From contig NZ_JBIPKI010000001.1 of assembly GCF_044068515.1 (NCBI RefSeq), positions 186,001 to 250,000 on the forward strand: a DNA stretch of 64,000 nt, read 5' to 3'. The notes under the pieces were generated by a model that was given only the letters and a program-made list of their open reading frames with translations, ran no database searches and was not told where the DNA came from. Positions 8,589 to 16,175 of the stretch are shown piece after piece. The position numbers were made by a program, and so were the translations under genes. The stretch is from Desulfurivibrio sp044068515. GTDB lineage: Bacteria; Desulfobacterota; Desulfobulbia; Desulfobulbales; Desulfurivibrionaceae. Each line of letters begins with the position of its first letter. Within the stretch, counting starts at the first letter, position 1.

Positions 8589-9401
8589 ATGCAGATGATT
8601 CTGGATCGTATTGTTGAACGCAAGCGGGAAGAGGTCGCGGCCCTCAAGCGCCGGGGCCTGGCCCGGCCCGCCGGGGAGGTGGAGGGACCTCGGGGCTTCA
8701 TGGCCGCCCTGCTGGCCACCCCAGAAGTGGCGATCATTGCCGAACTGAAGAAGGCCTCGCCATCCAAGGGGGTCATCCGGGCCGATTTCGAGCCCGCGGA
8801 GATCGCCCGCAGCTATCAGCGGGGCGGGGCCGCCGCCCTTTCGGTGTTGACCGACCGGGATTTTTTCCAGGGTTCCCTCGACTATATTCCTCTGGTGCGC
8901 GGCCTGGTAAACTTGCCGGTCCTGCGCAAGGATTTCATCATCGATCCTCTCCAGGTGGAGGAAGCCGCTCTTTACGGGGCCGACGCCATTCTCTTGATCG
9001 CCGCCATCCTTGATTCCGGCCAACTCCGGGATCTGCGGCTCCGGGCCGAGGCGCTGGGCATGGATGTCCTGGTGGAAGTTCACGATGAGGCCGAGGCGGA
9101 GAAGAGTCTGGCCGCCGGGGCCCGCCTGATCGGCGTCAACAACCGTGATCTGCGCGACTTTTCCATGGACCTTGACACCACCTTCCGCCTGCGTAGGCTG
9201 ATTCCGGCCGCAGTCCCCCTGGTCAGCGAGTCGGGGATCCGCGATCATCGCGATATCAGGGCCCTGGCCGCCCACGGGATTACCGCCGCCCTGGTGGGGG
9301 AAACCCTGATGCGGGCCACCGACCCCGGCCAGGCCCTGCTCGCCTTGCGGGGAGTGGCGGCGGAAGACAACAAAACCTCTGAGCGGGAAAGGAGTAGCTG
9401 A
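8589..9401 (+). CDS. trpC: Indole-3-glycerol phosphate synthase
   Basis: 270 aa TIM barrel. Family motifs: ILDRIVERKREEVA at the N-terminus, AELKKASPSKGVIR (catalytic lysine), VLRKDFIID, ADAILLIAAIL, GVNNRDLRDF and SESGIRDHRD. The reading frame extends further upstream, but family alignment points to ATG 8589 (or 8595). No strong Shine-Dalgarno is present; the 90 bp ahead of it contain inverted sequences (AAAGTTCA 8533-8540 / TGAACTTT 8573-8580) and a CTTGAAC-type heptad also seen elsewhere in the window. Confidence 0.94.
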   Translation: MQMILDRIVERKREEVAALKRRGLARPAGEVEGPRGFMAALLATPEVAIIAELKKASPSKGVIRADFEPAEIARSYQRGGAAALSVLTDRDFFQGSLDYIPLVRGLVNLPVLRKDFIIDPLQVEEAALYGADAILLIAAILDSGQLRDLRLRAEALGMDVLVEVHDEAEAEKSLAAGARLIGVNNRDLRDFSMDLDTTFRLRRLIPAAVPLVSESGIRDHRDIRALAAHGITAALVGETLMRATDPGQALLALRGVAAEDNKTSERERSS

Positions 9402-9404
9402 GTC

Positions 9405-10040
9405 ATGGATGGCCGGACCCGGATCAAGATTTGCGGCATGACCGAGTTGGTCCGGGCCCGGGAGGCGGTGGCCGCCGGAGTGGACGCCCTGGGCTTCATC
9501 TTTGCTCCCGCCAGCCCCCGGCGGGTCGAGCCCGAACGGGCCCGGGAAATAATCGCCGCGCTACCCCCTTTTGTTGACGCGGTGGGGGTTTTTGTCAACG
9601 AAGAGGCGGGGGTGATTCGCGATATCGCCCAGTATTGCGGTCTGACCCTGCTGCAATTGCACGGCGACGAGGAGCCCGATTTCTGCCGGCGGATGCCGCT
9701 GCGGGTCATCAAGGCCATCCGGGTGGGCGAGCACAGTTCGGCCGCCGACCTGGCCGCCTATCGCGGCTGTGTCGGCGCCTTCCTGCTTGATACCTTCCAT
9801 GAAAATATGGTCGGCGGTACCGGCCGGAGCTTTGACTGGCAGATTATCGCCCGCCTGGCCCCCCCCGCCCCGGTGGTCCTGGCAGGCGGCCTTAATCCCG
9901 AGAACGTCGGGGCCGCCATCGCCCAGGTCCAACCCTTTGCCGTCGATTTCAATTCGGGGCTGGAAACGGCCCCGGGCCGCAAAGATTCCGAGCTGGTGCG
10001 CCGGGCCGTGGCCGCGGTGCGCCGGGCCGACGCCGCTTGA
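9405..10040 (+). CDS. trpF: Phosphoribosylanthranilate isomerase
   Basis: 211 aa TIM barrel catalysing the Amadori rearrangement before TrpC. Motifs: RIKICGMTE with the catalytic Cys, GFIFAPASPRRV, LLQLHGDE, LLDTFHENMVGGTGRSFDW, LAGGLNPENV and VDFNSGLE with the catalytic Asp region. The start lies 3 bp after the trpC stop, with AAAGGAG upstream. The operon ends here; trpB and trpA are absent and the next gene is convergent. A short CGGCGG/CCGCCG hairpin at about 10060-10080 without a T-run is the only possible terminator. Confidence 0.95.
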   Translation: MDGRTRIKICGMTELVRAREAVAAGVDALGFIFAPASPRRVEPERAREIIAALPPFVDAVGVFVNEEAGVIRDIAQYCGLTLLQLHGDEEPDFCRRMPLRVIKAIRVGEHSSAADLAAYRGCVGAFLLDTFHENMVGGTGRSFDWQIIARLAPPAPVVLAGGLNPENVGAAIAQVQPFAVDFNSGLETAPGRKDSELVRRAVAAVRRADAA

Positions 10041-10088
10041 CCTGCTTGACCGACTGAGCCCTGGCCGGCGGTTTCCCGCCGTCCCCCC

Positions 10089-11273
10089 TTAAGCTTCCTT
10101 TTGCACGATGCTTACCATCTCCCGGACCGCCTTTTCCAGGCCCACCAGGATTGCTCGGGCCATGATGGCATGGCCGATGCTCAACTCCTCGATGGTGCCC
10201 AGGCCCGCCACCCGGGCAGTGGTGAGATAGTTGAGGCCATGGCCGGCGTTGACCCGCAGGCCGGCGGCCAGGGCATCTTCCGCCGCCGTCGCCACCAGGG
10301 CGAATTCCCGCTCCCGTTCAGCTTCAGCGGCGGCGTCGCAATAGCGGCCGGTGTGAATCTCGACGAAGGTGGCGCCGATATCCGCCGCCGTTCGGATCTG
10401 GTTCGGGTCGGGATCGACAAAGAGGCTGACCGGGATCTTAGCCTCGGTCATGCTGCGGATCACCCGGGCCAGTTTTTTCCTTTGTCCGTGTACGTCCAGC
10501 CCGCCCTCGGTGGTCAGCTCCCGCCGCTTTTCCGGGACCAGGGTCACCATGTCCGGCTTGAGACCCAAGGCAAACTCGATAATTTCCGGGGCGGCGGCCA
10601 TTTCCAGGTTGAGCTTGCTCTGTACCGTCTGCCGCAGCAGCAGGACATCACGGTCCTGGATGTGGCGGCGGTCCTCCCGGAGGTGAACGACGATGCCGGC
10701 GGCCCCGGCCAGTTCGCAGATCCCGGCGGCCAGCACCGGGTCCGGCTCGGTGATACCCCGGGCCTGGCGCAGGGTCGCCACGTGATCGACGTTGACGGCA
10801 AGTTGAACCATTTTTTTTCTCCTCTCCTCGGTTTGCAGTTGCTGGCGTAAATCATCTTCCCGGCGGGTCATGATGGCAGCCTCGGCCGGCGAAACTTCGT
10901 GGTCGTGGCCCAGCAGGTGCAGGAGCCCGTGAATCAGCAGCCGGGTAAGGCGCTCGGCCAGGCTGACCCCTTCCGCGGCGGCCTCGCGCCGGGCAGTGTC
11001 CAGGGAAATGACCACATCCCCCAGCAGCCGGCCGCCGGCCTCCGGCGGCATCCCGGCCGCATCCTGCTGGGCAAAGGCCAGGACATTGGTGGGTCGGTCC
11101 TGATTCCGGTAGCGCCGGTTGAGTTGCCGCATCCCCGGGTCATCGAGCAGCAGCAGGCTCAACTCGCTCCCCCCCTGGCCGCAGAGCCGCAAGAGCAGCG
11201 CGGCCCGGCGCTCCAGTCGGGTCAGTTCGCCGGCGCCGATTTTCCCTCCAGCATGGCTGAGCAGTACCGGCAT
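10089..11273 (-). CDS. ybeY-pdxJ: In-frame YbeY-PdxJ fusion: endoribonuclease YbeY + pyridoxine 5'-phosphate synthase
   Basis: One uninterrupted 394-codon frame. Residues 1-154 are YbeY (rRNA maturation/quality-control endoribonuclease), with YRNQDRPTNVLAFA, GDVVIS and the zinc motif HGLLHLLGHDH. Residues 155-394 are PdxJ (joins 1-deoxyxylulose 5-phosphate and 3-amino-2-oxopropyl phosphate), with VNVDHVATLRQARG, VHLREDRRHIQDRD, HTGRYCD and NAGHGLNY. No stop separates them, yet a perfect GAGGAGAGGAG and ATG sit at the junction, so PdxJ (10089-10811, 240 aa, normal length) can also be made alone. ATG 11273 lies 4 bp after the phoH stop. Either a true fusion or loss of the ybeY stop with internal initiation. 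Confidence 0.88.
   Translation of the reverse strand: MPVLLSHAGGKIGAGELTRLERRAALLLRLCGQGGSELSLLLLDDPGMRQLNRRYRNQDRPTNVLAFAQQDAAGMPPEAGGRLLGDVVISLDTARREAAAEGVSLAERLTRLLIHGLLHLLGHDHEVSPAEAAIMTRREDDLRQQLQTEERRKKMVQLAVNVDHVATLRQARGITEPDPVLAAGICELAGAAGIVVHLREDRRHIQDRDVLLLRQTVQSKLNLEMAAAPEIIEFALGLKPDMVTLVPEKRRELTTEGGLDVHGQRKKLARVIRSMTEAKIPVSLFVDPDPNQIRTAADIGATFVEIHTGRYCDAAAEAEREREFALVATAAEDALAAGLRVNAGHGLNYLTTARVAGLGTIEELSIGHAIMARAILVGLEKAVREMVSIVQKEA
10809..10829 (-). promoter_or_regulatory. Internal ribosome binding site and A8 tract at the ybeY/pdxJ junction
   Basis: On the minus strand GAGGAGAGGAG is followed at once by eight A residues, the last being the A of an in-frame ATG. This would initiate free PdxJ inside the fused frame. 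A purine-rich Shine-Dalgarno just before a homopolymeric A tract also resembles known slippage sites, although neither alternative frame hits an immediate stop. Confidence 0.6.
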
Positions 11274-11277
11274 CGGC

Positions 11278-12327
11278 TCAAGCTCCCGGCTTAAGGGGAC
11301 TCCGCTCAGCGCTGGCGCGGGCAGGAGAAGGTTTTTTGGCCTTTTCCCGGCCCGGCTTGGCTTCGCGGCCGCCGCCCTGGCGGGCGTAGGCCCGGATGAT
11401 TTTCTGCACCAAGGGATGGCGCACCACATCGATATCAGTGAAATCGCAGAAGGCGATACCATCCACCCGGTTGAGAATCCGCCGGGCTTCGATCAGGCCG
11501 GATTTTTTCTCCAGAGGGAGGTCAACCTGGGTGACATCGCCGGTGATCACCGCCTTGGAGCTGAAACCAAGTCGGGTGAGAAACATCTTCATCTGTTCGG
11601 AGGTGCTGTTCTGGGCTTCGTCGAGGATGACAAAGGCGTTGTTGAGGGTCCGGCCCCGCATGAAGGCCAGGGGGGCGATCTCGATAATTCCCTCCTCCAG
11701 CAGCTCGGCGGCCTTGCCGGGGCCGAGCATATCGTTGAGGGCATCGTGGAGGGGGCGCAGATAGGGGTTGACCTTCTGGGCCAGATCGCCGGGCAGGAAG
11801 CCCAGCCGCTCCCCGGCTTCCACCGCCGGGCGGGCCAGGATGATCGTTTTCACCTGGCGGCTGGCGTAGGCCGCCACCGCCATGGCCACGGCCAGGTAGG
11901 TCTTGCCGGTTCCCGCCGGACCGATTCCGAACACGATGTCATGTTGGCGAATGGCGTCGATATAAAATTTCTGGTTGATGCTCTTGGGCGAGATTACCTT
12001 CTGCTCGGCGGTGATATAGACCTTGTCGAGAAAGATTTCCTTCAAGACCGCCTTGGGCGAGGCTTCCAGGACTCGCAGGGCATAAGCCACGTCCGGGGGG
12101 TAGACCGGATAGCCTGAGCGGATCAACTCGTAGAGTTTGCGCAGGGCCGAGGCGGCCAGGGCGACCTCATGCTCCCGGCCCTTGAGGCTTAGCTCCGTCC
12201 CTCGCACCTGGATGGCCACACCGGTGGCTTCTTCCACAATCGCCAGGTTACGGTTCAACTCACCGTAGAGCTGGAGGGCCAGGGTATTATCGCTGAAACT
12301 GAGTTCTGCGCTGGTCAAAGCGGCCAT
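11278..12327 (-). CDS. ybeZ: PhoH-like ATPase (YbeZ)
   Basis: 349 aa cytoplasmic P-loop ATPase of the PhoH family. Walker A GPAGTGKT at residues 136-143, Walker B-like AFVILDEAQNS, and LPLEKKSGL plus FCDFTDIDVVRHPLVQKII near the end. An N-terminal KH-like segment precedes the ATPase. The gene stands 4 bp ahead of ybeY, as in the widespread ybeZ-ybeY pair; YbeZ is thought to act with YbeY in rRNA processing. In E. coli ybeZYX-lnt are one cluster; here corC(ybeX)-lnt lie about 4 kb upstream on the same strand. Confidence 0.93.
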   Translation of the reverse strand: MAALTSAELSFSDNTLALQLYGELNRNLAIVEEATGVAIQVRGTELSLKGREHEVALAASALRKLYELIRSGYPVYPPDVAYALRVLEASPKAVLKEIFLDKVYITAEQKVISPKSINQKFYIDAIRQHDIVFGIGPAGTGKTYLAVAMAVAAYASRQVKTIILARPAVEAGERLGFLPGDLAQKVNPYLRPLHDALNDMLGPGKAAELLEEGIIEIAPLAFMRGRTLNNAFVILDEAQNSTSEQMKMFLTRLGFSSKAVITGDVTQVDLPLEKKSGLIEARRILNRVDGIAFCDFTDIDVVRHPLVQKIIRAYARQGGGREAKPGREKAKKPSPARASAERSPLKPGA

Positions 12328-12413
12328 TCAAGTAACCATTGGTTGGGCTTGGGGGGCATAAAGCTCCGCTGCCGGCTGGGCTGGGTTAAGGGACCCCGGC
12401 GGCCCAGGGCTTA

Positions 12414-13265
12414 TTATCTCTGCAGAGCTTTGTCGACTTCCCTTTGCAGAGTTTCATAGTTGCGTTGCTTTAACAGCATGCCATTGACGAACAGGGTGGG
12501 GGTGCCCCGCACTCCCGCCTGCTGGGCATCCTGGATGTCTTTTTCCAGGCGGCGGGCCAGCTCCCGGCTGGCCACGTCCCGGTCGAAACGGGCCAGGTCC
12601 AGGTTGAGTTCCCGGGCGATGGCGCGGATTCTTTCCGGATTGATCTCCTTCTGGGCGGCAAAAAGCCGGTCGTGGAATTCCCAGAATTTTCCCTGGTTCT
12701 GGGCGGCCATGGTCGCCAGGGCCGCCGCCCGGGCATGCTCATGAAAGGAGAGCGGGAAATGCTTGAAGACGACTTTTACCTGTTCGGGATAATTTTGCAG
12801 GATCCTGGCGGTCAGGGGTTTGACCTGGGCGCAGAAGGGACACTGGAAATCACTGAATTCGACGATTTCCACCGGGGCGTCGGCTCGACCGAGAAAGGGG
12901 GCGCCGCTGGTGTCGATGGAGATCGCGAACTCCAAGGCCAGTTGCTGGACCAAGCCGGTTTCGCTGCTGCTCAAAATTAACTTTTCCGCAATGCCGGCGG
13001 TTTGCAAGCCGACGGCGCTGATCCGTTCCACCTTGGGATCCACGGGGATGGTGCCGAGCAGTTCGCCGGCCGGGTCATAGATGCGCACCTGGCCCCCCTT
13101 GGTCAGCACGTAGATCCGGCTGCCGTCCAGGGAGGTGGCAACATCCAAAGGCTTTTCCGGAGGTTGGATGGTCTGGGTCAGTTCCCAGGCCACCCGGGCC
13201 TGGGCCGGCCCGGCGAGGAAGACAACGGCGATCAGGAGAGCGGCGGCGCAAGAGCGAAAAAGCAT
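12414..13265 (-). CDS. Periplasmic DsbA-family thiol oxidoreductase with extra N-terminal domain
   Basis: 283 aa. Signal peptide (residues 1-24, AQA/R cleavage likely). Residues 28-110 read like one or two blades of a beta-propeller (LDVATSLDGSRIYVLTKGG, VRIYDPAGELLGTIPVD). From about residue 120 a DsbA/DsbG-type thioredoxin domain follows, with FSDFQCPFCAQVKP (CXXC at 142-145) and the cis-Pro loop RGTPTLFVNG. It should act in disulfide formation or isomerisation outside the cytoplasm; partner unknown. Start ATG has a perfect AAGGAGGA. The fused N-terminal half is unusual, since most relatives carry only a signal peptide or dimerisation segment there. Confidence 0.85.
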   Translation of the reverse strand: MLFRSCAAALLIAVVFLAGPAQARVAWELTQTIQPPEKPLDVATSLDGSRIYVLTKGGQVRIYDPAGELLGTIPVDPKVERISAVGLQTAGIAEKLILSSSETGLVQQLALEFAISIDTSGAPFLGRADAPVEIVEFSDFQCPFCAQVKPLTARILQNYPEQVKVVFKHFPLSFHEHARAAALATMAAQNQGKFWEFHDRLFAAQKEINPERIRAIARELNLDLARFDRDVASRELARRLEKDIQDAQQAGVRGTPTLFVNGMLLKQRNYETLQREVDKALQR

Positions 13266-13336
13266 GGAAATCCTCCTTGGGTTGATGCTGGGTCGGGTTC
13301 TGCCGGCCGCCCGGCCAGCGGCGGCGTCGGATGGTT

Positions 13337-13364
13337 ATTATAAGCCGATCCGGGGATTACGCAA
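13337..13364 (-). promoter_or_regulatory. Promoter of the DsbA-like gene
   Basis: TTGCGT (13364-13359) and a perfect TATAAT (13342-13337), 16 bp apart, read toward the DsbA-like gene. They lie in the 301-bp stretch 13266-13566, which otherwise is GC-rich with no supported gene; an open frame at 13357-13548 has no start with a ribosome binding site. Confidence 0.7.
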
Positions 13365-13566
13365 GGCCCGGCGCTGAAGATTGCGCCGGGTCGCGGAGCC
13401 AGTCTTCAGAGTCGGCCGGGCGGGGGCATGCCGGCGAGGCAGTGGCCAGGCAACCATCGTCCCCCTGGTTAGCCTGAAGCGCGGCCAGCGCCGCCCGCGA
13501 GACCGGGCCGGGACCGGGGGCTTTTCTCTTGGGGGTTAAACCGGCCAAGTGGGGCGGTAATCGTCT

Positions 13567-14886
13567 TTATGGCTGCTGCTCCAAGGGGGGCAGCAAGCGG
13601 TCCAGCAGGACGGCCAGGTGGAGTACCCGGGCCTGGTGCTGGCCATCGGCCCGAGCCTGTTGCCAGTGCAGCAGGCAGCCACTGCAGGCGGTGGTAACCA
13701 CTTCCGCCCCGCTTTGGCGAAAATCGCTGGTCAGTTGCTCCAGGATGGCGGCCGAACTGGTCGGATGGGCGAGATGGAAAAGGCCCCCCTGGCCGCAACA
13801 TTGGGGGCCGCGGGGCAACTCCGTGAGTTCCAGGCCGGGGATGCGCTGCAGCAGCCGGCGCGGTTCCGCCCCGACTCGCAGCGGCCCGAAACGGAGATGG
13901 CAGGGATCGTGGTAAAGCACCTTCAGCGGTGGTTGCTCCCCGGCGGCCGCCGCCGGAGCCTGGCTGTTTGCCTGGTAAATATATTGGGAAAATTCCCGGA
14001 CCCGAAGGGCGAAATCCGCGGCCGGTTGCCGCCAGTCGGGGTCATCGGCCAACAATTCCCCATAGCGCCGCAGATGGGAGGCGCAGGAGGCGCAGGCCAC
14101 CACGATGGGAGCGGAGCCGGGATGGGCGGCGATGTTTTTGCGGGCCAGCCGCCGGGCTTGCCCGGCCTGGCCGCTGCTGTAGGCCGCCAAGCCGCAGCAG
14201 CCCCCGCCGGTCGCCGGCCTTGCCCGGCCCAGGCCGTTTTTCGCCAACAGAGAACAAACCGCCTGGGGGATTTCCGGTTCGATGAAGTTGGCGTAGCAGC
14301 CGCTGAACAGATAGAGCGTTGCCGGGCCGGCGACGGGGTCCGGACCGGATTCCCGGGTCGTGCTGGGCGCGGTCTCACCCGGCCCAGCCGGCGCCAGATT
14401 CAGGCCGAGCCGCAGATTGAGGCCGCTGTCGGCCGGCAGGCGGCGCTCCTTGACAATGCGGGCCAGGGGAGCCAGGACCCGCAAAAGGCGGGGTTGGCCC
14501 AGGAGTTTGCCGCCCAGGGCCCGCAACAGCACCTGCTTGCCAGCCCGGCGGTGCAATTCAGCCCGGGCGGCGGCCAGCCTTTCCGCCACCGGGATTGCGC
14601 GGGTGCAGACCTGGCTGCAGGCTCCGCAGAGAAGACAATGGGACAAGATTTCGGCATAGGCTGCGCTGGCGTTGGCCGGGTCCAGTCTGGCCAGCAGATG
14701 CAGTTTGCCCCGGCCGGTGTGATATTCCCGGCCGGTTTGGCGGTAAACCGGACAAACTGTGCTGCAGGCGCCGCATTTAGCGCACGCGGGCGGACCCGAC
14801 CCGGTTGCCCGCGCCATGGCGGGGCCTCCGGGAGATTCGGGGCCGGCTGCTGCAGCCGGTGGTGTCGGGGTATCCTGCCTGGTCAT
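13567..14886 (-). CDS. Fe-S oxidoreductase with two 4Fe-4S and two CCG domains (GlcF/LutA-like)
   Basis: 439 aa from ATG 14886, 17 bp after the prfB stop. Two ferredoxin-type clusters (C35-C38-C41-C45 and C84-C87-C90-C94) are followed by two cysteine-rich CCG domains (GGGCCGLAAYSSG and GPQCCGQGGLFH). This is the plan of GlcF, LldE/LutA and HdrD-like subunits that accept electrons from a flavoprotein oxidising glycolate, lactate or another 2-hydroxy acid. No FAD subunit is adjacent, so the substrate is unknown. An N-terminal Pro/Ala-rich segment (residues 5-33) is low complexity. The frame continues upstream into prfB, but that part has no similarity to the family. Confidence 0.85.
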   Translation of the reverse strand: MTRQDTPTPPAAAAGPESPGGPAMARATGSGPPACAKCGACSTVCPVYRQTGREYHTGRGKLHLLARLDPANASAAYAEILSHCLLCGACSQVCTRAIPVAERLAAARAELHRRAGKQVLLRALGGKLLGQPRLLRVLAPLARIVKERRLPADSGLNLRLGLNLAPAGPGETAPSTTRESGPDPVAGPATLYLFSGCYANFIEPEIPQAVCSLLAKNGLGRARPATGGGCCGLAAYSSGQAGQARRLARKNIAAHPGSAPIVVACASCASHLRRYGELLADDPDWRQPAADFALRVREFSQYIYQANSQAPAAAAGEQPPLKVLYHDPCHLRFGPLRVGAEPRRLLQRIPGLELTELPRGPQCCGQGGLFHLAHPTSSAAILEQLTSDFRQSGAEVVTTACSGCLLHWQQARADGQHQARVLHLAVLLDRLLPPLEQQP

Positions 14887-14903
14887 GGTTGCCGCCGGCC
14901 GGC

Positions 14904-16011
14904 CTAGTGCTGCCAGAGCAGGTAGGACTTGATGAAGGGATCCAGGTCGCCGTTGAGGACGCTGTCGACGTTGCCGGTTTCGTGGTTGGTGCGATGGTCC
15001 TTGATCAGCCGGTAGGGCTGGAGGACGTAGGAACGGATCTGGCTGCCCCAGGCGATCTCCTTTTTGTCGCCATGGAGGTGCTGCTGTTCCTCCTGGCGGT
15101 TGGCTCGCTCCCGTTCGTAAAGGTGGGCCTTGAGCATTTTCATGGCCGTGTCCTTGTTGCGGTGCTGGGAGCGCTCGTTCTGGCATTGGACGACGATTCC
15201 CGAAGGCAGATGGGTGATCCGGATGGCCGAACTGGTCTTGTTGACATGCTGGCCTCCGGCGCCGCTGGCCCGGTAGGTGTCGATCCGCAGATCCTTGTCG
15301 TTGATTTCCACCTCGATATCGTCGTCAAGCTCAGGGAAGATGAAAACAGAGGCAAAAGAGGTATGGCGGCGCCCCCCGGCATCGAAGGGGGAAATCCGGA
15401 CCAGGCGGTGGATGCCCATTTCCGAACGCAGGAAGCCATAGGCCCAGCGGCCCTTGATCATCACCGTGACACTCTTGATTCCCGCCTCGTCGCCGGGCAG
15501 CTGGTCGAGAATTTCACTGCTGAACCCCTTGTCCTCGGCCCAGCGCAGGTACATCCGGAGCAGGATTTCCACCCAGTCCTGGGCCTCGGTGCCGCCGGCG
15601 CCGGCATGGATGGTGAGGATGGCGTTGTTGGCATCATGTTCGCCGTTGAACATGCATTCCAATTCCAGGTTTTCCAGGCGTTTCTCCAGGTTTTTCAGGG
15701 TTTGGGCCACCTCCTGTTCAACCTCCCGGTCGTTTTCGGCCACCGCCAGATCCAGCATGATGGCGGCATCTTCCCAGGCGGCGTGGACCTGGTTCCAGTT
15801 GTCGACGATATTCTGCAGGGTCCCCTGTTCCTTCTGGATAACGGCGGCCTGGTCCGGGTTGTCCCAGAAGTCCGGGGCGGCGGAGCGATGTTCCAGTTCC
15901 TGGATGCGGAGCAGCTTGCCGTCCAGGTCAAAGATGGCTCCGCAGGGTAAGCAGGCGGGCCTTGAGGTTTTCGGCTTTTTCCTTAAGTTCGGCGGCAATA
16001 CTGATACTCAT
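14904..16011 (-). CDS. prfB: Peptide chain release factor 2 (programmed +1 frameshift)
   Basis: 368 aa after frameshifting. The zero frame starts at ATG 16011 and encodes 27 residues ending LLTLRSHL; an in-frame TGA at 15928-15930 follows. Reading CTT TGA C with a +1 shift continues LDLDGKLLRIQELEH and on to the end. Motifs: RF2-specific SPF tripeptide (VRISPFDAGG) and the catalytic GGQ (SGAGGQHVNKTSSAIR). RF2 releases peptides at UGA/UAA; the frameshift is its known autoregulation by UGA readthrough. A caller starting at 15998 in the second frame would give a wrong N-terminus. Confidence 0.96.
15928..15942 (-). promoter_or_regulatory. prfB programmed frameshift site
   Basis: The RNA reads GGAG CCAU CUU UGA C. 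CUUUGAC is the canonical slippery heptamer, but the internal Shine-Dalgarno is the shortened GGAG four bases before CUU, weaker than E. coli AGGGGGUAU CUUUGAC. Confidence 0.85.
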
Positions 16012-16175
16012 GGCAATGGTCCTCGTTTTTCTTATTGGTGGCTGAACTTTAATAACGGCAGAGGGTCCACCAGGGGGCGCTGAGAAGACAAGGGACCAAA
16101 AGGAGAGGCCTTTTGATCCGGGGATGCAAAAAGAGATTGCGGCGGGGCCGGTCCCGCCCGGGTTAAGCCCGGAAA

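Noticed and set aside
13357..13548. 63-codon open frame between the DsbA-like and Fe-S genes
   Set aside because: Starts only at TTG with no ribosome binding site and has low-complexity Pro/Ala composition typical of GC-rich non-coding frames.
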